Source of the DNA: Dictyobacter formicarum
Lineage (GTDB): Bacteria; Chloroflexota; Ktedonobacteria; Ktedonobacterales; Ktedonobacteraceae
Length of the DNA stretch: 64,000 nt
Assembly: GCF_016587435.1 (NCBI RefSeq)
Contig: NZ_BNJJ01000001.1
Location: forward strand, 496,001 to 560,000
Direction: 5' to 3'
Every line of letters begins with the position of its first letter. Positions within the stretch are counted from its first letter, which is position 1. Positions 38,709 through 47,247 of this stretch are shown here, one piece after another. The position numbers were made by a program, and so were the translations under genes. Below the pieces are notes generated by a model. That model had not been told where the DNA came from. It saw only the letters and a list, made by a program, of their open reading frames with translations, and searched no databases.

Positions 38709-39016
38709 CCCCACCGCTGGAGAAATGCGAATGGGCAATCCCCCAGTGGCGCCTGAAACCACAGCGCTGGAGCACCCCTAGTTCGGTGCAGGCCCAGGAC
38801 TCCCGGACGTGCGACGAGCCCATCCCTTCCACACAGTCCGCGCCTGCGCCGCCAACCCCCTCCGCCGAGAAAGGCTCCTTCCGCTCAGGCCCCGGGCTCC
38901 CCAAGCCCGGCCCGCACCAGTTCCCACCTCGATCTTGGACGTTCGTCATCATCTCGAGCAGCTGCTGATCGCTCCATCGCGCACTCCCTACCCCCGCAAA
39001 GAAGCTGGCAAGTAAC
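38709..39016. other. GC-rich non-coding flank of phosphotransferase gene
   Basis: About 300 bp of very GC-rich DNA with no supported frame. It shares the foreign composition of the phosphotransferase gene and ends abruptly at the palindrome. Confidence 0.5.
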
Positions 39017-39094
39017 GGCCCTCGAGTATGAATGGACCGGATGACAACGCTAAGCGCTTAGCGTTGTCATCCGGTCCATTCATACTCGAGGGCC
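39017..39094. repeat. 78-bp perfect palindrome built like two abutting Tn3-type 38-bp ends
   Basis: Exact inverted repeat of 39+39 bp. Each 38-bp arm starts GGCCCTCGAG and ends ACGCTAAG at the centre, separated by CG. Tn3-family ends are 38 bp and often close with ACGCTAAG on the inner side. No 5-bp target duplication flanks it (GTAAC left, TATTT right). Confidence 0.6.
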
Positions 39095-39231
39095 TATTTA
39101 CACTCTTTTTGCTGATACCCTAGATGTGAAGCGGTTTGCCCAAGTAGTTTTGTGCCAGTGCTCATATGGGGGGGCAAGTGCTAACGTCGGAGGGCAAAAC
39201 CTGCTCACTTCGGATGTCATTTACCAGGTGG

Positions 39232-40268
39232 CTCATGGCCTCAGGCACCGCATCAAGTACGCCCGTCTCGTCCAACGTGCCGCCAGCAGTCCCAGGGCAG
39301 CCGGAGCCGATGCGCAAGGGTATCGCTATGTGGTCCAACTGGCTCTGGAGGGGACGCCCCACCACAAGCCAAAGCACCCCATTGGGCAGGGCATCGTGGG
39401 TGGAGACCTGGGACCCTCGACCCTGGCGCTGGTTCCTCAGCAGGGAGAGGCGAGCCTGCAGGTCTTCTGTGCGGAACTGGCCCCCGATGTGCGTGGCATC
39501 CGTCGTTTGCAGCGGCAGATGGGCCGACAACGGCGTGCGGGCAATCCTGAACACTTTGACGAGCAGGGACGCATCACGAAGCAGGGCAGCAGGACGTTGC
39601 GGTGGAAGCAGAGCAAACGGTACCAGGCCACGCGGCGGCGCAAGGCGACCACAGAACGGAAGCTGACGGCCCACCGCAAGAGCCTGCACGGGCGCCTGGT
39701 GCATCAGGTGTGCGCGCTGGGCACCACCATCATCATCGAAAAGATTTCCTACAAAGCGTGGCAACGTCAGTATGGCAAGAGCGTGGGACTGCGAGCCCCG
39801 GGGATGTTTGTGGATCAGTTGAGACGCACCGTTGCAAGCACAGGCGGCATCCTCGTTGAGGTTCCCACACGCACAACCGCGCTGAGCCAATGGTGCCACG
39901 GCTGCGGCCGAAAGGTCAAGAAGCCGCTCTCGCAGCGCTGGCATCACTGTGCCTGCGGCGTGGGACCTGTCCAACGCGACCTGTATTCAGCCTTTCTGGC
40001 CGCCTATCTGGATCCAGCGGATCCCACTCCCTCGTGTGCCCAATACCAGCCGTATTGGGAGGGTGCGGAAGTGCGCCTGCGGGCAGCACACGAGTGTCTT
40101 ATGCAACGTGCGAAAGAGGGGCAGGTTCTGCCCCGAAGCTTGGGCATCACCCGAGCCGGAGCGCGTCTGCCCGAAAGTCCCGAGGAACCCCTACAAGAGT
40201 CAGCCGTGCTGCTGCGGCATGCACGGCTGGAAGCGTGGGAAGAACCTCTGGAACCCCCGCCGCTTTAG
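39232..40268 (+). pseudogene. tnpB: TnpB RNA-guided nuclease, C-terminal half
   Basis: Resumes with the residues AHGLRHRIKYARLVQRAASS after the GGTGG duplication and matches the intact copy. RuvC-I GIVGGDLGPSTLAL, RuvC-II GTTIIIEKISYKAW, zinc ribbon CHGCGRK...HHCACG, and RuvC-III PVQRDLYSAFLAAY are all present, so only the insertion inactivates this copy. Confidence 0.9.
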
Positions 40269-40284
40269 CGCGGGGAGCTTCAGT

Positions 40285-40631
40285 CTATTCAAAATGTCTT
40301 AGATGATCAGCTATTTAGCAAGGGTAGTGCTTCCTGCATAATTCATCATGGAGACCAGGTGCTCAATTTGAGAACAAAATCGAAATCGTTCTACTAACAC
40401 TTATACGACCTCCAAATTGCTTTTTCGGGCGTTTTCTCCATTTGCCGCAATATGGTAAATGTCTTTTCATAACAAAATCGCCAAAAAACGCCGTTTTCGG
40501 CGTCTCATAGCCTGGCTTATGTCTCCAATCGTACACAATCGCTTTTTCGCCCACTCAAATTTTAACTTTGACGCATGGGGCTTTAGCCCGCCGCAAGCCG
40601 CCGCCTTTTGAAGGCGTGCAGTGAGGTGTGC
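40285..40631. other. Intergenic region between mobile elements
   Basis: No supported gene. The GGGGCTTTAGCCCGCCGCAAG block near 40576-40600 resembles the hairpin end of an IS200/IS605-type element and may be the left end of the 40932 TnpB unit. Confidence 0.4.
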
Positions 40632-40838
40632 TCAGGCTTTCGTCCGTGGCCCCTTTGGACCTGGCTTGCGTGTTTTGGCAAGAAAAGCCTCAAGAGAATC
40701 GGTATAGATAAGCCAATCTCTGACCACTTGAAACCCTTCGAGCTTGCCTTGTCTGAGCAGAAGCGTCATATAACTGGTTGACAAGCCCGAGCGCTCAGCC
40801 GCTTGTGTTGTTGTGAGATACGGTCTCTGTTGTTCCAT
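40632..40838 (-). CDS. Excisionase-like helix-turn-helix protein
   Basis: 68 residues from ATG 40838 (a longer frame starts at 40874). YLTTTQAAERSGLSTSYMTLL followed by LEGFQVVRDWLIYTDSLEAFL is the helix-turn-helix/wing pattern of the excisionase (HTH_17) family. A basic tail ends it (RKPGPKGPRTK). Divergent from the TnpB gene at 40932, with a consensus promoter and a small inverted repeat between them: a plausible repressor of tnpB transcription. Confidence 0.7.
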   Translation of the reverse strand: MEQQRPYLTTTQAAERSGLSTSYMTLLLRQGKLEGFQVVRDWLIYTDSLEAFLAKTRKPGPKGPRTKA

Positions 40839-40867
40839 ACCCACAATGTACCACGAATATTTCATTC

Positions 40868-40920
40868 TTGACAAATCACTCGTGCAGATAGTATAATTCG
40901 TCTAGAACGATTAATTTGAA
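40868..40920 (+). promoter_or_regulatory. Consensus sigma-70-type promoter of TnpB gene with operator-like repeat
   Basis: TTGACA at 40868-40873 and TATAAT at 40892-40897 with an 18-bp spacer. The -10 overlaps AATTCGT-CTAGA-ACGATT, an inverted repeat suited to repressor binding. GAAAGGAGC follows at 40918 as the ribosome-binding site. Confidence 0.7.
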
Positions 40921-40931
40921 AGGAGCTAAGA

Positions 40932-42422
40932 ATGGCGAAGGCGATGACCACCATCAGGCATGTCATGAGCTATCAACCCCATCACGGTGACTGGTTCGCC
41001 TCCAACCAGGCTCTTTTCAATCAGGTTGCCGCCTTTTATTTTGATGTGATTCAAGCGCATAGTATGGTGCTCGATCATCCCAAGAAAGAAGCCCTGAGCA
41101 TTCTTGAAACGCTTACCCATACCACACAACGCAACCCCAACCCCGTCATGCCTCTTTCAGACATTGCCGAAGACATTCCTGCCTATTTTCGCCGAGCGGC
41201 CATTCATGCATCATTAGGTTCTGCTCACTCCTTTCACACTCACCTTCAGAAATGGAAACAGCGAAAAGAGAAGGCCATCGTCAAAGGCAAGACGTTTCAT
41301 GAGCGTCCACCCGTTCCCCCGCGCACATGGAACAAATCTGTGACGCTCTATCAAGGCATGTGGAAGGAACGGAACAACACGAGCATCATGATCAAGGTCT
41401 GGACCGGGGTATGTTGGAGTTGGATAAAAGTTCGCATTATCGGGCGTGAACTGCCCTCTGATGTGGAACCAGGAAGCCCTTCTCTGGTTCTTAAAGGCAA
41501 TCAGTGGTGGTTACATACCCCGGTTGAAAAGCACTTTCACAGTCCTGAAAAAATCGCGACGCAAGTCACCACGAATACACAGACAAAACTGTGTGCTGTT
41601 GACCTCAACATCAATGAAAATCTGGCTGTGTGTACCGTCCGAACTGTCGAAGGTACGATCCTTGCCACGAAGTTCATCAAGGGTGGCAAAGAGATATCCG
41701 GCTTTAGGAAGAGGCAGTTGGGCCGTATTGCACGCAACCGATCTCGGACAGGCATCATGGCAGAAGGCCAACAAGACAATACAGACCTCTGGAAAAAGAT
41801 TCGCCAGGTGGATGAACAATGCGCTCATCGTATCAGTGCACGCATTGTCCAGTTTGCCCAACAGCATCAAGCCACCATCCTGGTGTTTGAACACCTGGGC
41901 AATCTCAAGCCTGCGAAGGGCAAGTATAGCCGTAGAGACAATACCAAACGGGCCTACTGGATGAAAGGGCGTATCTTCACATACGCCAGATATAAGGCAT
42001 ACAATATGGGTATGCTTACCAGTCGAGTTAGCCCAAGGAATACGAGTCGGGAATGTGCCTGGTGCCACAACCTGATTATTCGTTACCATGCAGACCAACC
42101 AGCAGAAGGATACACGCTTGGTGCTCCCTTAGCCTTCTGCCCTTCCTGTGGGATGTATGGGAATGCAGATAGAAATGCCAGTCTGGTCATCGGTCAACGC
42201 GTCATAGAACGGTATTACCTACAGGAAAAGCCTCTCGCTCTTCGGAGGGTGTTGAAAAACACAGGTGTTGCTGTCTCCCAAGACGCCGGATGTGAAGAAG
42301 GACCATCTATCCTTGTCGCAGGGCATGGAGACACCAACGAGCATGGCACCGCTCAAGATGCGTTGTTCAGGATGGATGAACACCCATCGGATATTCCTCA
42401 CCAACTACGGTTTCTCTTTTGA
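40932..42422 (+). CDS. tnpB: TnpB-type RNA-guided nuclease (IS607/IS1341-like)
   Basis: 496 residues. RuvC-I CAVDLNINENLAVC (~235), RuvC-II TILVFEHLGNLKP (~315), zinc ribbon CAWCHN...FCPSCG (~372-403) and RuvC-III YGNADRNASLVIG (~407) are all present, with the catalytic D, E and D intact. It is only distantly related to the TnpB at 56.6 kb. In such elements the protein uses an RNA from its own 3' end to cut DNA next to the element target. No transposase gene is adjacent; a divergent HTH gene is. Confidence 0.88.
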   Translation: MAKAMTTIRHVMSYQPHHGDWFASNQALFNQVAAFYFDVIQAHSMVLDHPKKEALSILETLTHTTQRNPNPVMPLSDIAEDIPAYFRRAAIHASLGSAHSFHTHLQKWKQRKEKAIVKGKTFHERPPVPPRTWNKSVTLYQGMWKERNNTSIMIKVWTGVCWSWIKVRIIGRELPSDVEPGSPSLVLKGNQWWLHTPVEKHFHSPEKIATQVTTNTQTKLCAVDLNINENLAVCTVRTVEGTILATKFIKGGKEISGFRKRQLGRIARNRSRTGIMAEGQQDNTDLWKKIRQVDEQCAHRISARIVQFAQQHQATILVFEHLGNLKPAKGKYSRRDNTKRAYWMKGRIFTYARYKAYNMGMLTSRVSPRNTSRECAWCHNLIIRYHADQPAEGYTLGAPLAFCPSCGMYGNADRNASLVIGQRVIERYYLQEKPLALRRVLKNTGVAVSQDAGCEEGPSILVAGHGDTNEHGTAQDALFRMDEHPSDIPHQLRFLF

Positions 42423-42510
42423 GACGTAGCTATACTACCTATTCTCTTGAAGCCGCGTACGTAGGAGTGTCAGAAGCTGCGGGGTTTTAACCCCTGCGGA
42501 GTGTCACTAT
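42423..42510 (+). repeat. Right end of TnpB element (hairpin)
   Basis: CTGCGGGGTTTTAACCCCTGCGG (42477-42499) forms a strong hairpin 60 nt after the TnpB stop, as expected for an element end and for the 3' end of its guide RNA. The convergent phosphotransferase gene terminates inside it. Confidence 0.5.
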
Positions 42511-43435
42511 TTGTGTCTGCGTATTGAATACTTCCCTCTATCCAGCTGTCAATGTATTCTTCAATCTCCCGCACAGTGTCAGTTTGCGTGAACCCATCAA
42601 GGTATGCGGTGAGATAGAAAAAGAAAAAATGATAGCAGTAATACGCCAGCCGTTCTAAACGCAGGGTGTGTCTAATGCCGTTCTGACACAGAGCATTATA
42701 AAAAGCGTCCCTTGCCCAATCCCGGCAGCACATGACCCATGCGTCACGTTCCGGCGGCGCGAGGATGGGGTTGTCCCAATCCACGATGAAGTACCTGTCA
42801 CCGTTCACAATCAGATTTCCTCCGGCATCGCCGTGGGTGATGAAGAAGTCCGCCGTGTCACCTCGGCACAGCTCGGCAAAGTATTTCAACCTCTTGGCTC
42901 TATGCTCCAGCTTGGCGCGATTTTTCTCAAGCAGTGAGTGAATCTGTATGTTATCCAGCGCGTTCCATTGCTCGAAGAACTTATCGGCGCTTTTGCCCGA
43001 AAAATCTTCACGAAGAATGGGAACGCCACAAGACGGAACTGCGTATACCTTCGCCAGCATTTGATATTCCGGGATTTTTGTAGCGTCTGTTTCTCTGTTT
43101 TCACCGTCAATCCAGTTGAAAACGCCGAGTATTGCGCCGTCAAATCGTGTGGACAGGTCGTCGTCTTTTGTCTTTACGATTCGGCTGATGAAGTCAATGC
43201 CGTGGTCACATAGGTGCTGGATTATAGAAAAGCTGCGTTCATAGACGGCTTTATGCGCGGTGGGGTAAACCAGTTTTAGAAAATAGCTGCTATTCGTAGC
43301 GTCCAGCCGCCACGTTTCACCGTAATAGCCGCGTTTTGCGGGAGCTAGTACGGCGGCGCTTATTCCATATTCCTGCCTGATGAACTCAAGCAGACGATGT
43401 TGGTATTCCTCGGAACGGGGGATGTTGCTGTACAA
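42470..43435 (-). CDS. Aminoglycoside phosphotransferase family, APH(9)-like
   Basis: 321 residues from TTG 43435, supported by AGGAGTGAGG just upstream. The N-lobe has KRGYYGETWRLD and SYFLKLVYP (ATP Lys). The catalytic loop FFITHGDAGGNLIVNG (~218) and FIVDWDNPILAPPERDAW (~235) are complete. The overall pattern resembles spectinomycin phosphotransferase-like enzymes, but substrate assignment is uncertain. The last ~10 codons are supplied by the TnpB element end, so the natural C-terminus is replaced. The AT-leaning, Firmicutes-like sequence suggests transfer. Confidence 0.75.
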   Translation of the reverse strand: MYSNIPRSEEYQHRLLEFIRQEYGISAAVLAPAKRGYYGETWRLDATNSSYFLKLVYPTAHKAVYERSFSIIQHLCDHGIDFISRIVKTKDDDLSTRFDGAILGVFNWIDGENRETDATKIPEYQMLAKVYAVPSCGVPILREDFSGKSADKFFEQWNALDNIQIHSLLEKNRAKLEHRAKRLKYFAELCRGDTADFFITHGDAGGNLIVNGDRYFIVDWDNPILAPPERDAWVMCCRDWARDAFYNALCQNGIRHTLRLERLAYYCYHFFFFYLTAYLDGFTQTDTVREIEEYIDSWIEGSIQYADTNSDTPQGLKPRSF

Positions 43436-43932
43436 TGATTCCTCACTCCTTTTAAATAATAGCCCGCACTCCCTGACAAGAGCCAGTTTAGCATCCGATT
43501 GAACTTCATGAACTTTGCGTTGTCAAGAACTATGTTGTCAATGAATGTGTCAACATCCTCCAAACGGCGACGGAGTTGGAAGAAGCGCATGGCAGTTTCG
43601 TTAATTACACAATAAGCCGTCCTGAGTTTCTTCCCAATTGTCCAATAACTGTTTTTCTGTCGACTAAACCGTCTCCAAATGACTCAAATGATTGAAACTG
43701 GTGCTATTATAGCGCAAAATCAGGCCGACAGGCACACCGAATGTGCCCAAGAGCCACATGGTAGGTCATTTACCACCTTCGCCACGGCCCTGACGGGGTG
43801 GCAGCAGCTCCGGCTTTCAGAACTGCTGCCAACACCAGTTCCTCACTCCCAGCTTCGTCTTGTCAGAGGTCGAGAGCGTTTTCACACCCAGGCACAGATC
43901 GCTAGCGCACAAGCAAGAGGTGCCAAGCTGTA
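43436..43932. other. Intergenic region with possible gene fragment
   Basis: On the minus strand 43440-43590 reads AMRFFQLRRRLEDVDTFIDN and KFMKFNRMLNWLLSGSAG without a start or family, perhaps the tail of a gene that arrived with the phosphotransferase. Nothing supported in 43600-43932. Confidence 0.35.
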
Positions 43933-44865
43933 TCAGGGTTGGAAGATGGCTATCAAGCGCTCTTCTAGCGTGGCAACCTGCTCGATCAAAGTGGCAACCT
44001 CGGGCCAGGAGCGCTGCACACCAATATACTGGGCCTGACCAAGCAGGCGAGCCTGCTCTTCGATCAGGTCTGCTGCCTCAGATTGGTTCGCCTCTCTCAG
44101 AAAGAGCTGGGCATCCACCTTGTGCCTGAGTCCAAGGGGCAGGGCAAAGTAGAAGAGATGCACAGCGAGCTTCTCAGGCACCTGGGTGCGAAAGGTTTGA
44201 GCGAGCATGCGCAAGACCGTAACCCCGCCGTACAGCCCTGGCTTCCAGAGTTCTTGTCGCAGATTGGCGCGAATATGTGGCAAGGTTCGCTCGATCATCT
44301 GCTTCCAGTTGCTTGCCTCTCTGGATCGAAAGGCCGTGCGCATGGTGTAGGGTTCATCCGTATATACGAGATCGACGCCCTCGGCTCGCCAGGCTTTGAG
44401 CAGGTTTTCCACCGGCAAGGCGATGCAAGGGAACCCTTTGGGATCGTGAACCAGAACGTGATCCTCCTCCATCGTGAGCACCACAATATAGTAATCCGCG
44501 CCGAGCAGATAGGGATGATTGGGATTGTAGGTCAGATAGCCCATATTCAGGGGACCAATCAGCACCGAACCGTGTTGGACGGCTGCACACAGACGCGCCA
44601 ACGCCTCCCCCTCGTCGCCGCCGCGCTCCAACGTACACGTCCACCCGAGCGTCTCTATCGCACGCGTCAGTCCGAGATCGGGATTGGGGCCACTGAAAAA
44701 GAAGAGTTCAGCTTCCTTGAAGTACGTGTAGCCGAAAGGCAGTGTGGTAAGACATTCGAGAAAACCGGTTGGGGGCAGGCTCTCGGGGGGTGCTCCGCTT
44801 CCGAGTAGACTCATATGCAAGCTGTTGGCAAAACAATAATCGCCGCTTCCAATATATGGCAGCAT
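43933..44865 (-). CDS. BtrH N-terminal-like (C39-like) domain protein
   Basis: 310 residues; GATGAGGAGGAATTTCC precedes the ATG. The start SGDYCFANSLHMSLLGSG (Cys ~11, Asn-Ser) and YYIVVLTMEEDHVLVHDPKG (His-Asp ~135) match the butirosin BtrH N-terminal/cysteine-peptidase-like fold, which in butirosin synthesis transfers an acyl chain. The C-terminal ~150 residues are helical and unassigned. It is downstream of the broken EEP gene and the M3 peptidase on the same strand, with a 42-bp gap. Function unknown; a Cys-dependent acyl transfer or peptidase activity is plausible. Confidence 0.65.
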   Translation of the reverse strand: MLPYIGSGDYCFANSLHMSLLGSGAPPESLPPTGFLECLTTLPFGYTYFKEAELFFFSGPNPDLGLTRAIETLGWTCTLERGGDEGEALARLCAAVQHGSVLIGPLNMGYLTYNPNHPYLLGADYYIVVLTMEEDHVLVHDPKGFPCIALPVENLLKAWRAEGVDLVYTDEPYTMRTAFRSREASNWKQMIERTLPHIRANLRQELWKPGLYGGVTVLRMLAQTFRTQVPEKLAVHLFYFALPLGLRHKVDAQLFLREANQSEAADLIEEQARLLGQAQYIGVQRSWPEVATLIEQVATLEERLIAIFQP

Positions 44866-44907
44866 GGAAATTCCTCCTCATCTAAAACGTCACGCGCGTC
44901 TGGCAGT

Positions 44908-45288
44908 TCAAACTGCCCAACCGTCAGGATAGCCCGCTTGCAGGTGTGTCGTGCAAAGATGGAGGAGTGAGCCATTCCATTCAACGTCGATACTCAATAA
45001 GGTTTTATGCATGGTAAATTCCGTCAGCGGGCCTTTATGAAGTATAGGAAGCTGATAATTGCAAACACACGAGACGGGCAAGCGACTGAGCCAGGCCACA
45101 TGGAATGTGTTGTTGGACTCGCCAAAAATCAATTCCATATTCAGCGCGCCTGCTAATTTCTCGACATTGCTTCGGTCATTGGCTTCTTGAAGGGCTACCA
45201 TATCAGGATTCTGCTCACGTAAGATCTGCGCAATCAATGGAATCCTTCCCTGCCCTCCATAAAAGATGTTATAGGTGACAATTCTCAT
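44908..45288 (-). pseudogene. Endonuclease/exonuclease/phosphatase (EEP) family fragment
   Basis: About 126 residues. MRIVTYNIFYGG and PDMVALQEAND are the N-terminal metal-site motifs (Asn, Glu); HLCTTHLQAG is the later His motif. EEP enzymes are ~230-300 residues, and the C-terminal DxN/SDH motifs are missing. The frame ends at PDGWAV just before the BtrH-N-like gene. A deletion joined the two. It follows the M3 peptidase gene by 22 bp. Confidence 0.75.
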
Positions 45289-45309
45289 TCCATCCACATT
45301 CCTTTGAAG

Positions 45310-46947
45310 TTAGCCCCGAAGTTGAGCGGCCAGAAAACCCGCAACACTTTTCACCACCCCTGGCTGTAAGGGGAAATCCGCGCCTGCTGCCTGGAACAGA
45401 TCCGACAATTGCCGTGTTCCTCCCAGCGTGAGCGCCTCGCGATAGACCCGCCAGGTAGTACGGTGATCGAGACTGGCTTGCTGATAGAGTTGCAGTGCTC
45501 CCATATGAGCCAGAGCATACTCAAGCATATAGAATGGTTGTCCAAAAATGCGTCCATCCTGCTGCCAACCATGAGCACATTCGTGTTCATACCTGCTCCA
45601 GTTCACATCTGGCTCAAATTGGTGTAACAACTCCATCCATTTGGCGTCCAGTTGCGACACTTCGACCTCTTCCGGTGCTTCGGTATATAACCAGTGCTGG
45701 AACACATCGAAGCAGGCAATATAGGGGAGCCAGCGTAGTGGCTCATACAAGAGAAATGCCTGGAACCGCGCACGCTTTGAGACAGGATAGAAGCCACCTT
45801 GATCCTGGAAAAGAAAAGGGGTGGCCAGATACGTCATACTGATCGCTGCAAACTCGGCAAACTCATCAGGGTAGTAGCATTGCCAGACGAGATCTTGATG
45901 CGTGTAGGCCAAAAAGTCATGCCATGCATGCCCGCACTCATGCATGAGTAACTGAACGTCCTCGTCAGTGCCATTGGAAAAGACACGGACACATGGGAGC
46001 TCGAAGATCGGGAAGAACCACTCTTCGCTGCCGTGCAGCATTCCAGGGCAAGCATCCACATCTAAAAAGCCTGCACGCATTCGCTCAAACATTCCACCCA
46101 TTTCTGCATCCAGGCGCGAGAAGACCTTTGCCATGGCAGCTTCAAGATCTGCCGCCCTCTGAAAGGGTAAAGGACGGATGAGCTCCAATGGGGCCTGCTC
46201 AACTTCCCAGGGCTGGCGAAGACGACCCGGCCTGTGTGCCTGCTGCCAGGCTGTTTTCACTGGCAAGATCGAGGCTGCGAGCGTCTGGTGGAAAGCCAGA
46301 GCCTCATCAGGAGTGTACTCGGAACGGTTCAATTGCTTCCAGCGATAGAGCGTATACGTGGGAAAACCTGCCTGGCTCGCAAGCTGTCGGCGTTTAGAAA
46401 GCATGGCGAGAAAGATCTCATCGATCTGACCGCGAGCCTTCCGCCAGCAACCCTGCCGGATGCGCCAGCGCTCTTCTGGGGAACACTGCGGCGGCGTGGC
46501 TTCGTCGCACTGGTGGTCGATAGCGTTCGTCACCAGGAAATAGCGGTCCATCAACTCCGCGATCTCTCGCTCCAGCAGCACATTTTCCACCTGGTAGGCA
46601 GCAGCCTCCTGCTGAAAACGGCGGATCATCTCAGCGTGTTCCGGGACTGGCTCCCAGGTCATCTCGCGTAGCAGCTTCGCTTGGAGGGCGTGGTTGATTT
46701 CCTGAAACGGAGCAAAAATCTCATCTGTAAATCGTTGATAGGCTTGCCGAGCGCTCTCATCCTCAATATTCCGCGAGCGGGCACGCTTGTATCCCGCCTG
46801 CATTTCCCAGACATATTTCTCAAGCTCGCTTCCTCGCTGGAGCCATTTGGAGAGATGTGCGCGTGTGAGCGTTTCATGCAAGAGTGCCTGGTAATATGGC
46901 TCAAAATCTTGCCAGTTCTTTGGTGCAAAGTTCACTGGTATATGCAT
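45310..46947 (-). CDS. M3-family oligoendopeptidase
   Basis: 545 residues, full length for the oligoendopeptidase F-like group. The zinc site is LLMHECGHAWHDFLAY (HExxH, ~335), followed by the downstream Glu region (YYPDEFAEFAAISMTYLATP, ~360). The N-terminal half is helical. Cytoplasmic zinc peptidase acting on short peptides. First gene of a minus-strand set with the EEP remnant and the BtrH-N-like protein; TAGGAAACATATGT precedes the ATG. Confidence 0.9.
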   Translation of the reverse strand: MHIPVNFAPKNWQDFEPYYQALLHETLTRAHLSKWLQRGSELEKYVWEMQAGYKRARSRNIEDESARQAYQRFTDEIFAPFQEINHALQAKLLREMTWEPVPEHAEMIRRFQQEAAAYQVENVLLEREIAELMDRYFLVTNAIDHQCDEATPPQCSPEERWRIRQGCWRKARGQIDEIFLAMLSKRRQLASQAGFPTYTLYRWKQLNRSEYTPDEALAFHQTLAASILPVKTAWQQAHRPGRLRQPWEVEQAPLELIRPLPFQRAADLEAAMAKVFSRLDAEMGGMFERMRAGFLDVDACPGMLHGSEEWFFPIFELPCVRVFSNGTDEDVQLLMHECGHAWHDFLAYTHQDLVWQCYYPDEFAEFAAISMTYLATPFLFQDQGGFYPVSKRARFQAFLLYEPLRWLPYIACFDVFQHWLYTEAPEEVEVSQLDAKWMELLHQFEPDVNWSRYEHECAHGWQQDGRIFGQPFYMLEYALAHMGALQLYQQASLDHRTTWRVYREALTLGGTRQLSDLFQAAGADFPLQPGVVKSVAGFLAAQLRG

Positions 46948-47247
46948 ACATATGTTTCCTACTCTCTTGCCGTGGTACTACTGCCTTTCCCATACATCTG
47001 CAATTGTGAATACTTCATGTAGATTAAACAAACATACCATGAGGGCTGCTCGAAAGGCAAGGAAATTATCATTTGACTAATTTGTTGGCACTATTTCGTG
47101 GTCATCAACCCAATATGCTTCAAATTTCAGGTTGCATTCATCCAGCAGCCAGCACCAAGGCCACACCTTCGGTCAGAAGAACCGCTGCTTTGAACGAAGG
47201 GATGTTGACGTCCTGGTCGGCTAGCCCGGTGAGACGACATCGACGCA
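46948..47247. other. Intergenic region between M3 peptidase and kinase remnant
   Basis: About 300 bp; presumably holds the M3 promoter. A short minus-strand read (LTGLADQDVNIPSFKAAVLL) may be a gene scrap. No supported gene. Confidence 0.35.

Larger units (their letters stand above)
28952..39226. mobile_element. 10,275-bp composite element with 96-bp terminal inverted repeats and 5-bp target duplication
   Basis: Both ends are 96-bp inverted repeats (28952-29047 and 39131-39226) with only two mismatches. They begin TGGTAAATGACATCC. Each end holds two similar ~21-bp direct repeats (TGCCCTCC, six bases, then GCACT), like the multiple transposase sites of IS21-, Mu- or Tn5053-type ends. GGTGG flanks both sides and occurs once at the same place in the intact TnpB. 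No rve/DDE transposase gene for these ends is inside; the interior holds a group II intron, nested insertions and a phosphotransferase gene. It must have moved with a transposase in trans or has lost its own. Confidence 0.85.
28176..40284. mobile_element. TnpB element (IS200/IS605 superfamily, TTAC target), split by a 10.3-kb insertion
   Basis: The left end follows TTAC at 28172-28175 and contains a strong hairpin (GCGAGAAAGCCCCG with CGGGGCTTTCTCGC, 28187-28223). The right end finishes CGGGGAGCTTCAGT at 40284. The same left end, target TTAC and right end bound the intact copy at 56587-58414. Without the insertion the unit would be ~1.83 kb. It carries TnpB only, no TnpA. Confidence 0.8.

Noticed and set aside
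40363..40554. 63-codon minus-strand frame
   Set aside because: AT-rich, no start signal or motif; in a region between element ends.
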